Notes: generated from the sequence alone by a model not told the origin. Shown: positions 25,469-34,546, counted from the stretch's first letter. The stretch: DNA of 64,000 bases from JAAZIN01 sp964441025 (GCA_964441025.1 CAYTXG010000003.1:62001-126000); one strand, 5' to 3'. A program made the numbers and translations.

Positions 25469-26581
25469 ATGCCCCGGGAAAAGATCGCCAACCGCCAGCT
25501 TTTTTTCATGCTCTTCATGGTCCGCTGCAATATCGCCCTGGCTTTTCTGCCGGTACTGACCACCGCCGACGCTTATCAGGATGCCTGGATCTCGGCAATC
25601 ATACAATTCTTCCCGGCAGCCCTGCTGCTCATCTTCTTCGGCGGCCCCGGCACCCACTTTCCTGATCTGACCCTGGCCCAGTACAGCGAAAAGCTGCTGG
25701 GCCGCTGGCCGGGGAAAGCGCTGACCCTGGTCATCCTTTGGAGCTTTTTGCACATGGCGGCGATAGAGGTGCGCATCTACGCGGATATGCTCGTCACCGC
25801 CTTCCTTACAGAGACGCCGCTGATCTTTCTTGTTGCCGCCTTTGTCATCGTCTCGGCGGCGGCAGCCTACGCCGGCATCGAGGTCATCGGAAGGGCCGCC
25901 GATCTGCTCTTTCCAGCCTACCTATTGATGATCATCGCCAGCCTGCTTATGCCGCTCCCCCTGCTGCGAACCATGCTTTACAACCTTGAACCTGTATTGG
26001 CCCGCGGCGCCGGGCCGGTTTTAAGGGCGACAATCTCACCATCAATAATTGTGGTCCAGTTCCTGGTGCTAACCATGCTGACCCCTTCCACAAACGAACC
26101 GAAGCGAGCCCTGCGCAGTGCGCTGTGGGCCCTGGCCGGCTCCAGTGCTATCCTCGTCCCCATTACCATTATAACAACGGTCGTTCTGGGGCCGTACAAA
26201 GGTATGCGCACAGCCTTCCCCTTCTTTACCATGGTCAGGGCCATTGCACTCAGCGAATTCATTGAACGGGTGGAGGCCCTGGCGGTCTTTGCCTGGGGTT
26301 TCGGCCTTTTTATCGAGGTGGCCATCTACCTCTTCTGCGGCGCGAAGGGCCTCTCGCAAGTGATGGGCCTTAAAAATTACCGCCCCCTGATCCTGCCCAT
26401 GGCTGTAATCTGGAGCACCATGGGCATACATGTGGATGAAAACATTTTTCAGCTTTTTGATTTTTTCAAGCCTTACTTTTTTGCACCCTATGCCCTGGCC
26501 TTTATCATCCCGCCTTTTACCCTGCTCTGGGGGGCCTATTTAATCCGCCGGCTTGTAGGGAAGCGATCCGGTGCGCATTAG
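25469..26581 (+). CDS. Spore germination protein, GerB family (B subunit)
   Basis: Integral membrane subunit of the APC superfamily, thought to bind the germinant amino acid or sugar. 370 residues with about ten hydrophobic helices. It begins MPREKIANRQLFFMLFMVR, the usual GerB opening. The ATG at 25469 is 2 bp after the gerA stop, with GGGAG upstream. Its 3' end overlaps the C gene by 11 bp, which indicates coupled translation. The germinant cannot be read from sequence. Confidence 0.93.
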   Translation: MPREKIANRQLFFMLFMVRCNIALAFLPVLTTADAYQDAWISAIIQFFPAALLLIFFGGPGTHFPDLTLAQYSEKLLGRWPGKALTLVILWSFLHMAAIEVRIYADMLVTAFLTETPLIFLVAAFVIVSAAAAYAGIEVIGRAADLLFPAYLLMIIASLLMPLPLLRTMLYNLEPVLARGAGPVLRATISPSIIVVQFLVLTMLTPSTNEPKRALRSALWALAGSSAILVPITIITTVVLGPYKGMRTAFPFFTMVRAIALSEFIERVEALAVFAWGFGLFIEVAIYLFCGAKGLSQVMGLKNYRPLILPMAVIWSTMGIHVDENIFQLFDFFKPYFFAPYALAFIIPPFTLLWGAYLIRRLVGKRSGAH

Positions 26582-27782
26582 GAAGCTGGCCCTTCTGCTG
26601 CTTGTCACCGCCCTGGCCGGCGGCCTCTGCACCGGCTGCTGGAACCGCCGCGAACCTGAGCTCCTGGGCATAGTGCTGGCTGTAGGTTTCGATTATAACC
26701 CCGAAGAAGGTCTTTATCGGGTAATCGCCGAGATAGCCAACCCGGCCGGCATAGGGCAGAGCAGCGGCGGAGAATCCGGGGTCGGCAGTAGCGGGGAAAA
26801 GGCATTCTGGACCGCGGAGGCGGCAGGACACACCCCCTTTGAAGCAGTCCGCAATATAGACAGCATTTCCAGCCGTCAGCTTTTCTGGGCCCACTGTCGG
26901 GTGGTCCTTTTCTCGGAAAGGCTGGCCCGGAGGGGGTTAAAGGATGTTCTGGATCTACTCGAACGGGGCCGGCAGTTCCGCCTCATCGCCAAGCCGGCAA
27001 TAGTCGATGGGGATCTGCGCAAAGTTATGGATGCCGACTTCCCGCTGGAGGAAACCGGAGCCAAGGGGTTGGATAGCTTTATCGTCACAAACCGTTTTGA
27101 GAAATCGGTTTTTCCGGAAAAAGATTTAAATGAATTGATCTCCACCCTGAGCCAACAGGGCCAGGAGATGATCGTCGGAAAGCTGTATGTACCCGGGGGA
27201 GAAAAGGATAACAGTGGAGACAGTGGAGAAACCAGCGCCCCGCCGCCGGCCCGGGTAGGCGGCAGCGCACTTTTCCGCGGTGATCGGATGGTCGGATGGG
27301 CCACTGACAATGAAACCCTGGGGTGGGCCTATGCCACCAGCCGCGCTTTCCGCTCTATCCTGATCATCGAGTCGCCCGAAAAGAAGGGCAGCTATATCAG
27401 CGTTGGGGCTTTCGGACACAAAGCTCAGATGCGCTTGCAGGGCGATGCAAATGACTGGCACATCGAGCTGAAGGTAAAAATTCACGCCCGCATCCAGGAT
27501 TATGAAGGACCGGGCAAGTTGGACTCCGACAATGAACTGATCCGCGCACTGGAGCGGCGCGCTGCCACAGCAGCGCGCAACCACATCGAGGCCCTGCTCA
27601 GCCACTCCCAGGAGCTTAAATCAGACGTGATCGGTTTCGGCAACCTGATCTACCGCAAAAACCCAAAGCTGTGGCAGCAGATTGAAAGCAGGTGGGATGA
27701 GGAGATCTACCCGCAGCTAAAGATTGACCTTTTTGTTGAATTCGATATTTTACGCTCGGGGCTGACCAACAGCCCCCTGTAG
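26571..27782 (+). CDS. Spore germination lipoprotein, Ger(x)C family
   Basis: C subunit, a lipoprotein on the outer face of the spore inner membrane. 403 residues with a lipobox-type signal (LALLLLVTALAGGLCTGCWN), the family motif CWNRREPELLGIVLAVGFD and ISSRQLFWAHCRVVLFSE, and a C-terminal domain ending VEFDILRSGL. The start is GTG at 26571 inside the end of gerB. Third gene of the operon. Confidence 0.94.
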   Translation: MRIRKLALLLLVTALAGGLCTGCWNRREPELLGIVLAVGFDYNPEEGLYRVIAEIANPAGIGQSSGGESGVGSSGEKAFWTAEAAGHTPFEAVRNIDSISSRQLFWAHCRVVLFSERLARRGLKDVLDLLERGRQFRLIAKPAIVDGDLRKVMDADFPLEETGAKGLDSFIVTNRFEKSVFPEKDLNELISTLSQQGQEMIVGKLYVPGGEKDNSGDSGETSAPPPARVGGSALFRGDRMVGWATDNETLGWAYATSRAFRSILIIESPEKKGSYISVGAFGHKAQMRLQGDANDWHIELKVKIHARIQDYEGPGKLDSDNELIRALERRAATAARNHIEALLSHSQELKSDVIGFGNLIYRKNPKLWQQIESRWDEEIYPQLKIDLFVEFDILRSGLTNSPL

Positions 27783-27797
27783 GAGGAATCTGGGAAT

Positions 27798-28019
27798 ATG
27801 TTTTGGGTAGCACTGGCCATGGTTCTGATGGCCTTGATCCAGGTACCCGCTATGGTCAACCAAAAGAAATGGCCGGAGCTGGCCGGCTACGCCGCCGTCT
27901 GGCTCGCCGCCACGGTCTATGCCCTGCTCATCGCCGCCGGGGTCCCAATTCCCAATCCTACAGAGCTGCTGCGTTCATTTTACAGCTGGTTCTACCCCCT
28001 CATCGGGGTCAATTACTAG
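27798..28019 (+). CDS. Small two-helix membrane protein, Ger D-subunit-like
   Basis: 73 residues with two membrane helices (FWVALAMVLMALIQVPAMV and YAAVWLAATVYALLIAAGV) and a short C-terminus (SWFYPLIGVNY). AGGAGGAATCTGGGAAT precedes the ATG, 16 bp after gerC. Small two-helix 'D' proteins are known in some Bacillus ger operons, where they modulate germination. Size, topology and position fit that role here, but sequence homology was not tested. Confidence 0.7.
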   Translation: MFWVALAMVLMALIQVPAMVNQKKWPELAGYAAVWLAATVYALLIAAGVPIPNPTELLRSFYSWFYPLIGVNY

Positions 28020-28098
28020 CTCGTAAAGCCGCGGAGAGCAGCCGGTCCCGGATCCGTAAGCCCCCTTACGGGGCAGTTTCATTGCTCATAAGTCCCGA

Positions 28099-28746
28099 TC
28101 ACCCTATGAATACCCTTAGCCCCGACCAGAAAAAGAAAAGAGAAAAAGCGGCAAGAAAGAGTCCCAGGCCAAAAACAATCCACCTGTAGATCCTGTCTGT
28201 AAGCCACCTTTTTCCTGAAAGTAACGCAGCCGCCAGAAGAGACAGCCAGAGAAAGTCAGCAAAGATATGCCCGCTGAAAAAGAGCAAAACGCCGGGGTAA
28301 CCGTGGTTCCGGGAAAGGGCAACATAGCCTGCTCCGATAGTAGCCCACCAGAGAAACCAGTAGGGGTTGGAGGTGGTGGCGATCATGCCGTCCCAAAAAG
28401 GCGAACGGCGGCCCGTCCCCCCATCCCCGGAGGGGTTTTCCAGTAACAGTTTCCCCGAGAGCGCGCTTCTGATCATGCCCCACCCCATCCAGGCCAGCAC
28501 CAGCCCTCCGGCCAGCCCAATAATACCGGTTACATAAGGCAGGGCCAGGTAATCACCCGCCCCCACAAGCAGCAAAATAACCATGAGCACCTCGAGCAAG
28601 CCGTGACCCAGGGTGGCCTGGGGGATGGCCCGGTAACCCCGGGCAAGTGAGTGTTCTACTGCAACCGCGGTCAGGGGCCCAGGCATCAGCGCCCCTGACA
28701 GGCCGACAAGCAAGGCCGTGGTAAATATTAATGTAAGTTCAAACAC
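28099..28746 (-). CDS. LysE/RhtB-family amino-acid exporter
   Basis: Six-helix exporter family for amino acids such as lysine and threonine. 215 residues. The N-terminal signature GLSGALMPGPLTAVAVEHSLARG and GHGLLEVLMV, then DGMIATTSNPYWFLWWATIG, are typical. The start is GTG at 28746 with GGAAGGAG about 14 nt upstream. It is convergent with the ger operon and monocistronic. The substrate is unknown. Confidence 0.9.
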   Translation of the reverse strand: MFELTLIFTTALLVGLSGALMPGPLTAVAVEHSLARGYRAIPQATLGHGLLEVLMVILLLVGAGDYLALPYVTGIIGLAGGLVLAWMGWGMIRSALSGKLLLENPSGDGGTGRRSPFWDGMIATTSNPYWFLWWATIGAGYVALSRNHGYPGVLLFFSGHIFADFLWLSLLAAALLSGKRWLTDRIYRWIVFGLGLFLAAFSLFFFWSGLRVFIG

Positions 28747-29007
28747 AGCTGTTTCTGCTGCTCCTTCCGCATTGGATTACATCCTAATTATAATTCAGCG
28801 CCCGCAGGGGTTTCCCTTCTCCTGCGCTAACCCCGGATAATTTGCGACGCCAGACACCCCGGCATTTTTTTCACGCCGCTGTATATATTGAAGGCCTGGC
28901 CCCTCCGGAAAGGAGCGCAGTGGCGGGCCATGCCGCCTGCGGATCCGTCACAAAACAGCCTCCAAAGGACCGTAGCTGAGCCGGGGCCGCGGACCGGCAA
29001 CCGGGTA

Positions 29008-29036
29008 TTGAACAGCGGCGCCTCCTGTGATAAGAT
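29008..29036 (+). promoter_or_regulatory. Promoter of thiamine-precursor transport operon
   Basis: TTGAAC (29008-29013), a 17-bp spacer and TAAGAT (29031-29036). Transcription would begin just ahead of the TPP aptamer. The stretch 28747-29007 upstream holds no gene that I recognise. Confidence 0.65.
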
Positions 29037-29045
29037 CTAAGAAAT

Positions 29046-29147
29046 TGAAGATGGTGCCAAGGGGGGGCCGGGCGTACCCGGCTGAGATAGAACTGAGCTG
29101 TTCTGACCCTTCGAACCTGACCTGGGTAATGCCAGCGTAGGGAACAT
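29046..29147 (+). promoter_or_regulatory. TPP riboswitch (thi-box)
   Basis: Thiamine pyrophosphate aptamer. Conserved blocks are CTGAGA at 29082-29087, ACCCTTCGAACCTGA at 29106-29120, CTGGGTAATGCCAGCG at 29122-29137 and TAGGGAA at 29138-29144. It precedes a terminator hairpin and an ABC transporter operon for a thiamine precursor. Binding of TPP is expected to favour termination. Confidence 0.95.
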
Positions 29148-29166
29148 ACTTGCCGCCTTGATCATA

Positions 29167-29201
29167 AAGGCTGCAGCTGCCGTTGGCTGCAGCCTTTGTC
29201 T
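29167..29201 (+). terminator. Riboswitch expression-platform terminator
   Basis: Perfect 11-bp stem AAGGCTGCAGC/GCTGCAGCCTT with an 8-nt loop (29167-29196), followed by TGTCTTTG. It lies 20 nt after the TPP aptamer and about 50 nt before the first gene. Confidence 0.85.
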
Positions 29202-29250
29202 TTGCGGAAAACGAGCCGTTGTGATCACCGCTGAAAGGGGGAAGCTGCCG

Positions 29251-30039
29251 TTGAAAAAATGGGGAAACAACAGAGAGCGCCTGCCGGCACTGCTGCTTTC
29301 TACAGCGCTGATCACTTTTTGGGAACTGATCTGCCGGAAACTCAAACTTCCGGAATTCATCTTGCCCGCTCCATCACGCATCGTGCAGGCGCTCGTTGGA
29401 AATTTTCCCCTGTTGATGAGACATACCTCCGTCACGCTCTATGCCGTTCTAGCCGGGCTGCTGCTGGCTGTAATCGTAGCCGTGGCCATGGCTGCAGCAA
29501 TGGACCGCTGGAGACCGCTAAAAACAGCGCTGTACCCGCTGCTGGTTGTTTCGCAAGCCATCCCCATCTTTGCCCTGGCGCCGCTAGCCCTGATCTGGCT
29601 GGGCGTAGATCTGAAACCTAAAATTGCCGTGGTCGCCCTGGTCTGCTTCTTCCCCCTGGCGGTAAACATGGTTGAGGGGTTGGAACAGGTTGACCCCGCC
29701 GCTCTTGAACTGATGAAGGTGATGCAAGCCCGTCCCTTGTTTATCTTTAAGCAGGTCCGGCTGCCCTCGGTGCTGCCGCACTTCTTTGCAGGATTGAAAA
29801 TATCGGCCACCTACAGCGTGATGGGTGCGATTATTGGAGAGTGGCTGGGCGGCAGCGCCGGCCTGGGTGTGTACATGACCCGGATGATGCATTCTTACAA
29901 AGCGGGCCACCTTTTTGCCGCCGTGATCATCGCGGTGCTGCTCAGCCTTGCTCTTTTCAACATCAGCGAACTGCTGGCCTGGATCGTCATGCCCTGGAGC
30001 AGGAAAGAGCACAACAAAAATTATATCGGGAGTGAGTAG
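29251..30039 (+). CDS. ABC transporter permease, thiamine precursor (ThiX-like)
   Basis: Membrane component of an NMT1/THI5-type transporter, probably importing a pyrimidine (HMP/formylaminopyrimidine) precursor of thiamine. 262 residues from a TTG at 29251 (GGGGGA 8 nt upstream). The open frame extends to 29158, but that part is the terminator hairpin. About six helices; the EAA-type motif is at DPAALELMKVMQ...RLPSVLPHFFAGLKIS. The TPP riboswitch and the downstream ThiY-like protein support the assignment. Confidence 0.88.
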   Translation: MKKWGNNRERLPALLLSTALITFWELICRKLKLPEFILPAPSRIVQALVGNFPLLMRHTSVTLYAVLAGLLLAVIVAVAMAAAMDRWRPLKTALYPLLVVSQAIPIFALAPLALIWLGVDLKPKIAVVALVCFFPLAVNMVEGLEQVDPAALELMKVMQARPLFIFKQVRLPSVLPHFFAGLKISATYSVMGAIIGEWLGGSAGLGVYMTRMMHSYKAGHLFAAVIIAVLLSLALFNISELLAWIVMPWSRKEHNKNYIGSE

Positions 30040-30041
30040 GT

Positions 30042-31064
30042 ATGTTCCGGACAATCAATGCAAGCAGAAGAAGACTTGTGTGGAAAACAGTGCTTCTCCT
30101 GATCCTTTTAACCGGCCTGGCTGCAGGAGCGGGATGCGCCGGGAGGGAAACACCGGCGCTCGACGAGGTTACCGTTCTCCTGGATTGGACTCCGAATACC
30201 AACTACAGCGGTCTTTTTGCAGCAAGGGATAAAGGATACTACCTGGAGGAAGGCCTTGAGGTAAAGATCGAGGAAGCGGGGGCCAATGTGCTGCCCCTTG
30301 TGGCTACAGATAAAGCGCAATTTGGGGTAAGTTACCAGGAACAGGTTACATTTGCCCGACTGAATGATAATATCCCCGTTGTTTCCATTGCTGCGGTAGT
30401 GCAGCACAACAGCTCCGGGTTTGCTTCGCTCAGGGAAAAAGGAATCAATTCTGTTGTCGATTTTGAAGGCAAAAGCTACGGCAGCTGGGGGACGGAAGTG
30501 GAGGAGGCTACCATTAAAGCGCTGATGGATAAAGAGGGAGCCGATTTTGACAGCGTCAGCATCGTCACTATCGGGGAGACCGATCTTTTTGCAGTTATTG
30601 AAAAGCTGGCCGACTTTGCCTGGATCTATTACGGCTGGGACGGCATCGCCGCTGAACAGAAAGGGGCGGAGCTGGATTTCATTCCCCTGCGAGATCTGGA
30701 CCCGTCTTTCGATTACTATACACCCGTCATCATCAGCAGCGAAACGCTCATCAATGAGCATCCCGACCTAGTTGAAAGATTTATGCGGGCAACAGCAAAA
30801 GGCTACCGCCTGGCTATTGACAGCCCCGAAGAGGCGGCGGAAATACTGCTGCGTAATGTCCCGGAACTTGACGGCGATCTGGTCAGAGCCAGCCAGGACT
30901 GGCTGAAAGATAAATACAGTGACGATGCTGAAATATGGGGTCTGCAGAAGAAAGAGGTCTGGGAAAATTACAGCCGCTGGCTTCTTGAGCGCGGGCTTGT
31001 TGACAGGATGCTCGATGTGGACAAGGCTTTTACCAACAGGTTTATTCTGGGGAAAGCGGATTGA
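30042..31064 (+). CDS. NMT1/THI5-like substrate-binding lipoprotein (ThiY-like)
   Basis: Extracytoplasmic binding protein for a thiamine pyrimidine precursor. 340 residues with a lipoprotein signal (VWKTVLLLILLTGLAAGAGC). The NMT1 domain starts VTVLLDWTPNTNYSGLFAAR and includes GYYLEEGLEVKIEEAG. It begins 2 bp after the permease stop in the same TPP-controlled operon. Taurine/nitrate binding proteins share the fold; the riboswitch decides in favour of thiamine metabolism. Confidence 0.9.
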   Translation: MFRTINASRRRLVWKTVLLLILLTGLAAGAGCAGRETPALDEVTVLLDWTPNTNYSGLFAARDKGYYLEEGLEVKIEEAGANVLPLVATDKAQFGVSYQEQVTFARLNDNIPVVSIAAVVQHNSSGFASLREKGINSVVDFEGKSYGSWGTEVEEATIKALMDKEGADFDSVSIVTIGETDLFAVIEKLADFAWIYYGWDGIAAEQKGAELDFIPLRDLDPSFDYYTPVIISSETLINEHPDLVERFMRATAKGYRLAIDSPEEAAEILLRNVPELDGDLVRASQDWLKDKYSDDAEIWGLQKKEVWENYSRWLLERGLVDRMLDVDKAFTNRFILGKAD

Positions 31065-31231
31065 GCAGCCCCGTAAAATATGAATGGTAACCTTTAGACA
31101 GGTACCCTGCGCGCCCTTGCCTTTGGTGCAATTGAGGCCCACCCCCCTGCGCACGGTCCCCGGCAGGAGGGCGGGAAAGCATGAATAAATTCAAAGGGGC
31201 GGGCCAGTCCCCCCCCCGGAGGGTATGTGTA

Positions 31232-32002
31232 ATGAAAACAGCAGGGCTGCAGCTGGAGGATGTCAGCTCAAGCTATCACTTTGGAAATGAAAGCCTGCCT
31301 GTGCTAAAAAACATCTCGATCACCCTGGGCGCGGGCGAGTTTGTTGCGCTGCTCGGCCCCAGCGGCTCCGGTAAAAGTACCCTGTTAAGGATCGCCGCCG
31401 GGCTGCTCAAACCCGACAGGGGCCGGGTGCTCCTTGAGGGTCGGGATATTACCGGGCATGCCGCCCGGGTCGGCTACATGCCGCAGCAGGACCTTTTATT
31501 TCCCTGGAAAACACTGCTCCAAAATGCCGCGCTGCCGCTGTTGAGCGCCGGCCTGTCCGCAGAGGAGGCCCGCGCCCGTGTCTCTGCACTGCTGCCCGTT
31601 TTCGGCCTTGACGGTTTTGCCTTATACTACCCTGATCGCCTGTCGGGGGGTATGAGGCAGCGGGCAGCACTGCTGCGCACTATTCTAATGGAGGGCAGCC
31701 TGCTGCTCCTTGATGAGCCTTTTGCTGCGCTCGATGCTCTCACCCGGGAAAACCTGCAGGGGTGGCTGCTGCAAATTTTAAGCCGTTTTCAAAAAGCGGT
31801 TCTCTTTGTAACTCACAGCGTCGACGAGGCGATCTATCTGGCCGACCGTATCTATATGATCTCGGAGCGCCCGGGCCGGATCATCCTGGAGATGAGGGTT
31901 GATCTGCCCCGGCCCCGCTCCCGCAGCGTGGTCACAACACCCCTGTTCACCTCATACAGGCAGGCGCTGATGGAGGCGCTCGCAAAAACGCCAACGGCGT
32001 AA
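31232..32002 (+). CDS. ABC transporter ATP-binding protein (ThiZ-like)
   Basis: Energising ATPase of the thiamine-precursor importer. Walker A GPSGSGKSTLL, Q-loop GYMPQQDLLFPW, signature LSGGMRQRAALLR, Walker B LLLLDEPFAALD and H-loop FVTHSVDEAIYLADR are present. Two starts have ribosome sites: ATG 31181 (17 residues longer) and ATG 31232. The second is chosen because ABC ATPases usually begin a few residues before the first beta strand (LQLEDVS). A 117-bp gap separates it from the binding-protein gene. Confidence 0.92.
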   Translation: MKTAGLQLEDVSSSYHFGNESLPVLKNISITLGAGEFVALLGPSGSGKSTLLRIAAGLLKPDRGRVLLEGRDITGHAARVGYMPQQDLLFPWKTLLQNAALPLLSAGLSAEEARARVSALLPVFGLDGFALYYPDRLSGGMRQRAALLRTILMEGSLLLLDEPFAALDALTRENLQGWLLQILSRFQKAVLFVTHSVDEAIYLADRIYMISERPGRIILEMRVDLPRPRSRSVVTTPLFTSYRQALMEALAKTPTA

Positions 32003-32141
32003 ACAGATCCACGGGGCGGCAGAAAATCAGGGTCCCCCAAGCCGGCCCGGTATAATGCAGAGAGCGCGGTGCAGACATGACAGCGCCAAATTTCCAGGTG
32101 ATGCCGGGCCGTGAGGAACCCCTTTAAAAAAAATGAACCCA

Positions 32142-32209
32142 CAGAATATATCAGTAGAACCGTCCCCGTGATATACAGAATATATCAGAAGAACCGTCCC
32201 CCTGATATA
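32142..32209 (-). repeat. Tandem pair of 29-bp GGGGACGGT palindromic elements
   Basis: Two copies at 32147-32175 and 32181-32209, each preceded by CAGAA, give a 34-bp direct repeat. On the minus strand each copy has arms TATATCA and TGATATA around GGGGACGGTTCT. The second copy includes the stop and last codons of thiN. Related copies lie at 41724, 54230, 54263, 61999 and 62054. Confidence 0.9.
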
Positions 32210-32856
32210 CGGGCGGTGTGGACGGCCAGGAGCAGGCCCGAGGCCGCAGTAACTCTGGCTGTTTCAGAAATCAGCTCATTGCTCAAACCGCGGGTGGAGG
32301 CAAAGTTAAGGGTCTCTCCGTGAAGGGGATACTTCAGCCCCTGCGTGGTGACACCCCTTGTCTCCGGGGTAAGCGAAAACAGGGAGAGATAGTCGCCTGC
32401 CCGACCAAACTGGATCAGCTCGTGATCCATGAGCCGCACCGTCTGCCGCTCATCAATAATCCTGGCTGGAATACCGGCTCTGAAGGGAATTGTCAGCAGG
32501 AAAAGGTTGATCAGGGCATGGTCGACCCTTTTTCCTCCCAGGGCGCCGCATAGAATAATTTCCGCCGGCCGGAACGATACGGCATAGTGAAGGGCCATCT
32601 CCAGATCCGACTGCTCCTGATCCAGGAGAGGGTTGCAGATCCATTCCACCGGTAACTGCTGCAGTTTTCGGCGCAGCGCAGGGTCAAGGGAGTCGCTGTC
32701 ACCGATCACCGAGGAGGGGTGCATCCCCATGGCCAGCACATGACGGCTCCCCCCGTCTGCACAGATAATCCGGTCTTCCCGGTTGATCTGTCCGCGGTAG
32801 AAATCAGGATCACATAAGTCACCGTTGGCAAATAGAAAAATCCGCCGGCCCCTCAT
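32185..32856 (-). CDS. thiN: Thiamine pyrophosphokinase
   Basis: Transfers pyrophosphate from ATP to thiamine to make TPP. 223 residues. Motifs: IFLFANGDL, IICADGGSRHVLAMG, SVIGDSDSLDP, DLEMALHYAV, GALGGKRVDHALINLFLL and ARGLSNEL-like TRGLSNELISE. ATG at 32856 after GGGGAGATCAA. It converges with the TPP-controlled transporter operon, giving a local thiamine module. The last residues (ISGGRFF) and the TGA are encoded by a 29-bp dispersed element, so the natural C-terminus has been replaced or extended. Confidence 0.93.
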   Translation of the reverse strand: MRGRRIFLFANGDLCDPDFYRGQINREDRIICADGGSRHVLAMGMHPSSVIGDSDSLDPALRRKLQQLPVEWICNPLLDQEQSDLEMALHYAVSFRPAEIILCGALGGKRVDHALINLFLLTIPFRAGIPARIIDERQTVRLMDHELIQFGRAGDYLSLFSLTPETRGVTTQGLKYPLHGETLNFASTRGLSNELISETARVTAASGLLLAVHTARISGGRFF

Positions 32857-33085
32857 TTGATCTCCCCTTTCAGCGCCGGGAATATATTACCGCAGCCCGG
32901 CCTATCGAGTCAGGCGCCCCGCCGTGCCGGATATCCCCGATGGGGAACCCGGCCCCCCTGGATGAAACCGGAGCGATGTATAATCGTTTCTAGTTATTCG
33001 TTTTCCGGGCCCGTTATCCTGCCGCCTGTCCATGCGGCTGCTGCAGCCTTACGGAACCCGGAACCTTTTATTATGGAAAACAGGA

Positions 33086-33114
33086 TTCAAATAAATTTTA
33101 GAGAATTCTATTAT
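33086..33114 (+). promoter_or_regulatory. Possible promoter of MATE gene
   Basis: TTCAAA (33086-33091), a 17-bp spacer and TATTAT (33109-33114), 40 bp before the start. The rest of the divergent interval 32857-33085 shows no gene. Confidence 0.5.
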
Positions 33115-33154
33115 GATATTGTACCGGTCCATAGAACAGGAGTAGCCAACGGAA

Positions 33155-34546
33155 TTGAAGACTGAATTTGACAAAGCACATCTTATGGGCGAAGAAAGTA
33201 TCAGCCGGCTGCTCTGGCGGTTTTCTATGCCGGCCACCGTGGCCATGGCTGTAACCGCCTCGTACAATGTAGTGGATGCAGCTTTTGTGGGGCGTTTGGG
33301 AAGCGAAGCCTTTGCCGCCCTTTCGGTGGCTTTTCCCGCCCAGATGATCTTCGGCGCCCTGGCCATCGGCACCGGCGTGGGCGCCGCTTCACTCATTGCC
33401 CGCTCGCTGGGCGCCGGAAAACCCGAAGGGGCCCAGATCGCAGTGGGCCAGGTTATCACGCTGGCCCTGGCATTTGGGTTTATCTTAACCCTGGCGGGTC
33501 GATTCTACCTGGAACCGATGCTGGTTCTCTTCGGAGCCACACCGGAGATCTTGCCCTTCTGTGCCGAATATATGTCAGTGATTACCGACGGCGCCGCCCT
33601 GCTGTTCATTTCATTTATGCTCGCCCACACCATCAGGGCTGAGGGAAATGCCATCTTCCCCATGACGGTATTGATCGCCTCTGCAGTTACGAATATTGTC
33701 CTTGACCCCATTTTTATCTTTGTGCTGCAGATGGGGATCAGGGGAGCAGCCATCGCCACCCTTCTGGCCAAAGCGGTCAATATTGCCTGTTATCTCTGGT
33801 ATTACCTGGGCGGCCGGAGCGCCCTGAAAATCGCCCTGCGCCACCTGAGGCCTCACCTCAAAATCATCCTGGAAATTTACCAGGTGGGCTTGCCGACTAT
33901 TTTAATCCAGGTTTCCTTCAACATCTCTCTAATTATTGCCAACAAGGTTCTCGGCGGTTTCGGCCATGTTCCCATCGCTGTGATGGGGATAGTCATGCGC
34001 CTGCAGCAGTTCGCCACCATGCCGGTAATCGGGATTAACCAGGGTATGCTTCCGATCATCGGTTTCAATTACGGCGCAAAAAAATATCCCCGCATCCGCG
34101 AGGCAGTGATCAAGAGCCTGGTGGCCGCAGCCTCCCTGGGCGCCGCCGCCATGCTCTGCTTCCTTATCTTCCCCGGTATTTTCCTGCGCATCTTTACCGA
34201 TGAAAAAACGCTGCTGCAGGAAGGCGCAGCAGCGCTGAGAATCATGGTGCTGATGTACCCACTCATCGGCGTACCGCTCATCAGCGGTGCGCTTTTTCAG
34301 GGTATCGGCAAAGGCGTTCCAGCACTTCTCCTGGCCCTGCTGCGCCAGTTTTTGCTCTATATTCCGCTCATCCTGCTTCTGCTGCGGGCCTTTGGCTTGA
34401 TCGGAGTCTGGGCCGCCGCCCCCCTGGCCGATTTTCTTACTTTTATCATCGCCATGCTCCTGGTAACGGGAGAGCTGAGACGCATGGGCATCCCGCTTTA
34501 CAGCCGCGCTTGCGGGCCTCAGAAACAACCGACTCTCTTGCCCTAG
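33155..34546 (+). CDS. MATE-family multidrug/sodium antiporter
   Basis: Twelve-helix exporter of drugs or metabolites, 463 residues, normal for MATE. Typical N-half sequence SMPATVAMAVTASYNVVDAAFVG and SLGAGKPEGAQ; the C-half repeats the pattern with PVIGINQGMLPIIGFNYGAKK. The TTG start at 33155 has AGGAG 12 nt upstream; a later ATG (33185) lacks a ribosome site. The last 4 bp overlap the convergent signal peptidase gene. The substrate is unknown. Confidence 0.92.
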   Translation: MKTEFDKAHLMGEESISRLLWRFSMPATVAMAVTASYNVVDAAFVGRLGSEAFAALSVAFPAQMIFGALAIGTGVGAASLIARSLGAGKPEGAQIAVGQVITLALAFGFILTLAGRFYLEPMLVLFGATPEILPFCAEYMSVITDGAALLFISFMLAHTIRAEGNAIFPMTVLIASAVTNIVLDPIFIFVLQMGIRGAAIATLLAKAVNIACYLWYYLGGRSALKIALRHLRPHLKIILEIYQVGLPTILIQVSFNISLIIANKVLGGFGHVPIAVMGIVMRLQQFATMPVIGINQGMLPIIGFNYGAKKYPRIREAVIKSLVAAASLGAAAMLCFLIFPGIFLRIFTDEKTLLQEGAAALRIMVLMYPLIGVPLISGALFQGIGKGVPALLLALLRQFLLYIPLILLLLRAFGLIGVWAAAPLADFLTFIIAMLLVTGELRRMGIPLYSRACGPQKQPTLLP

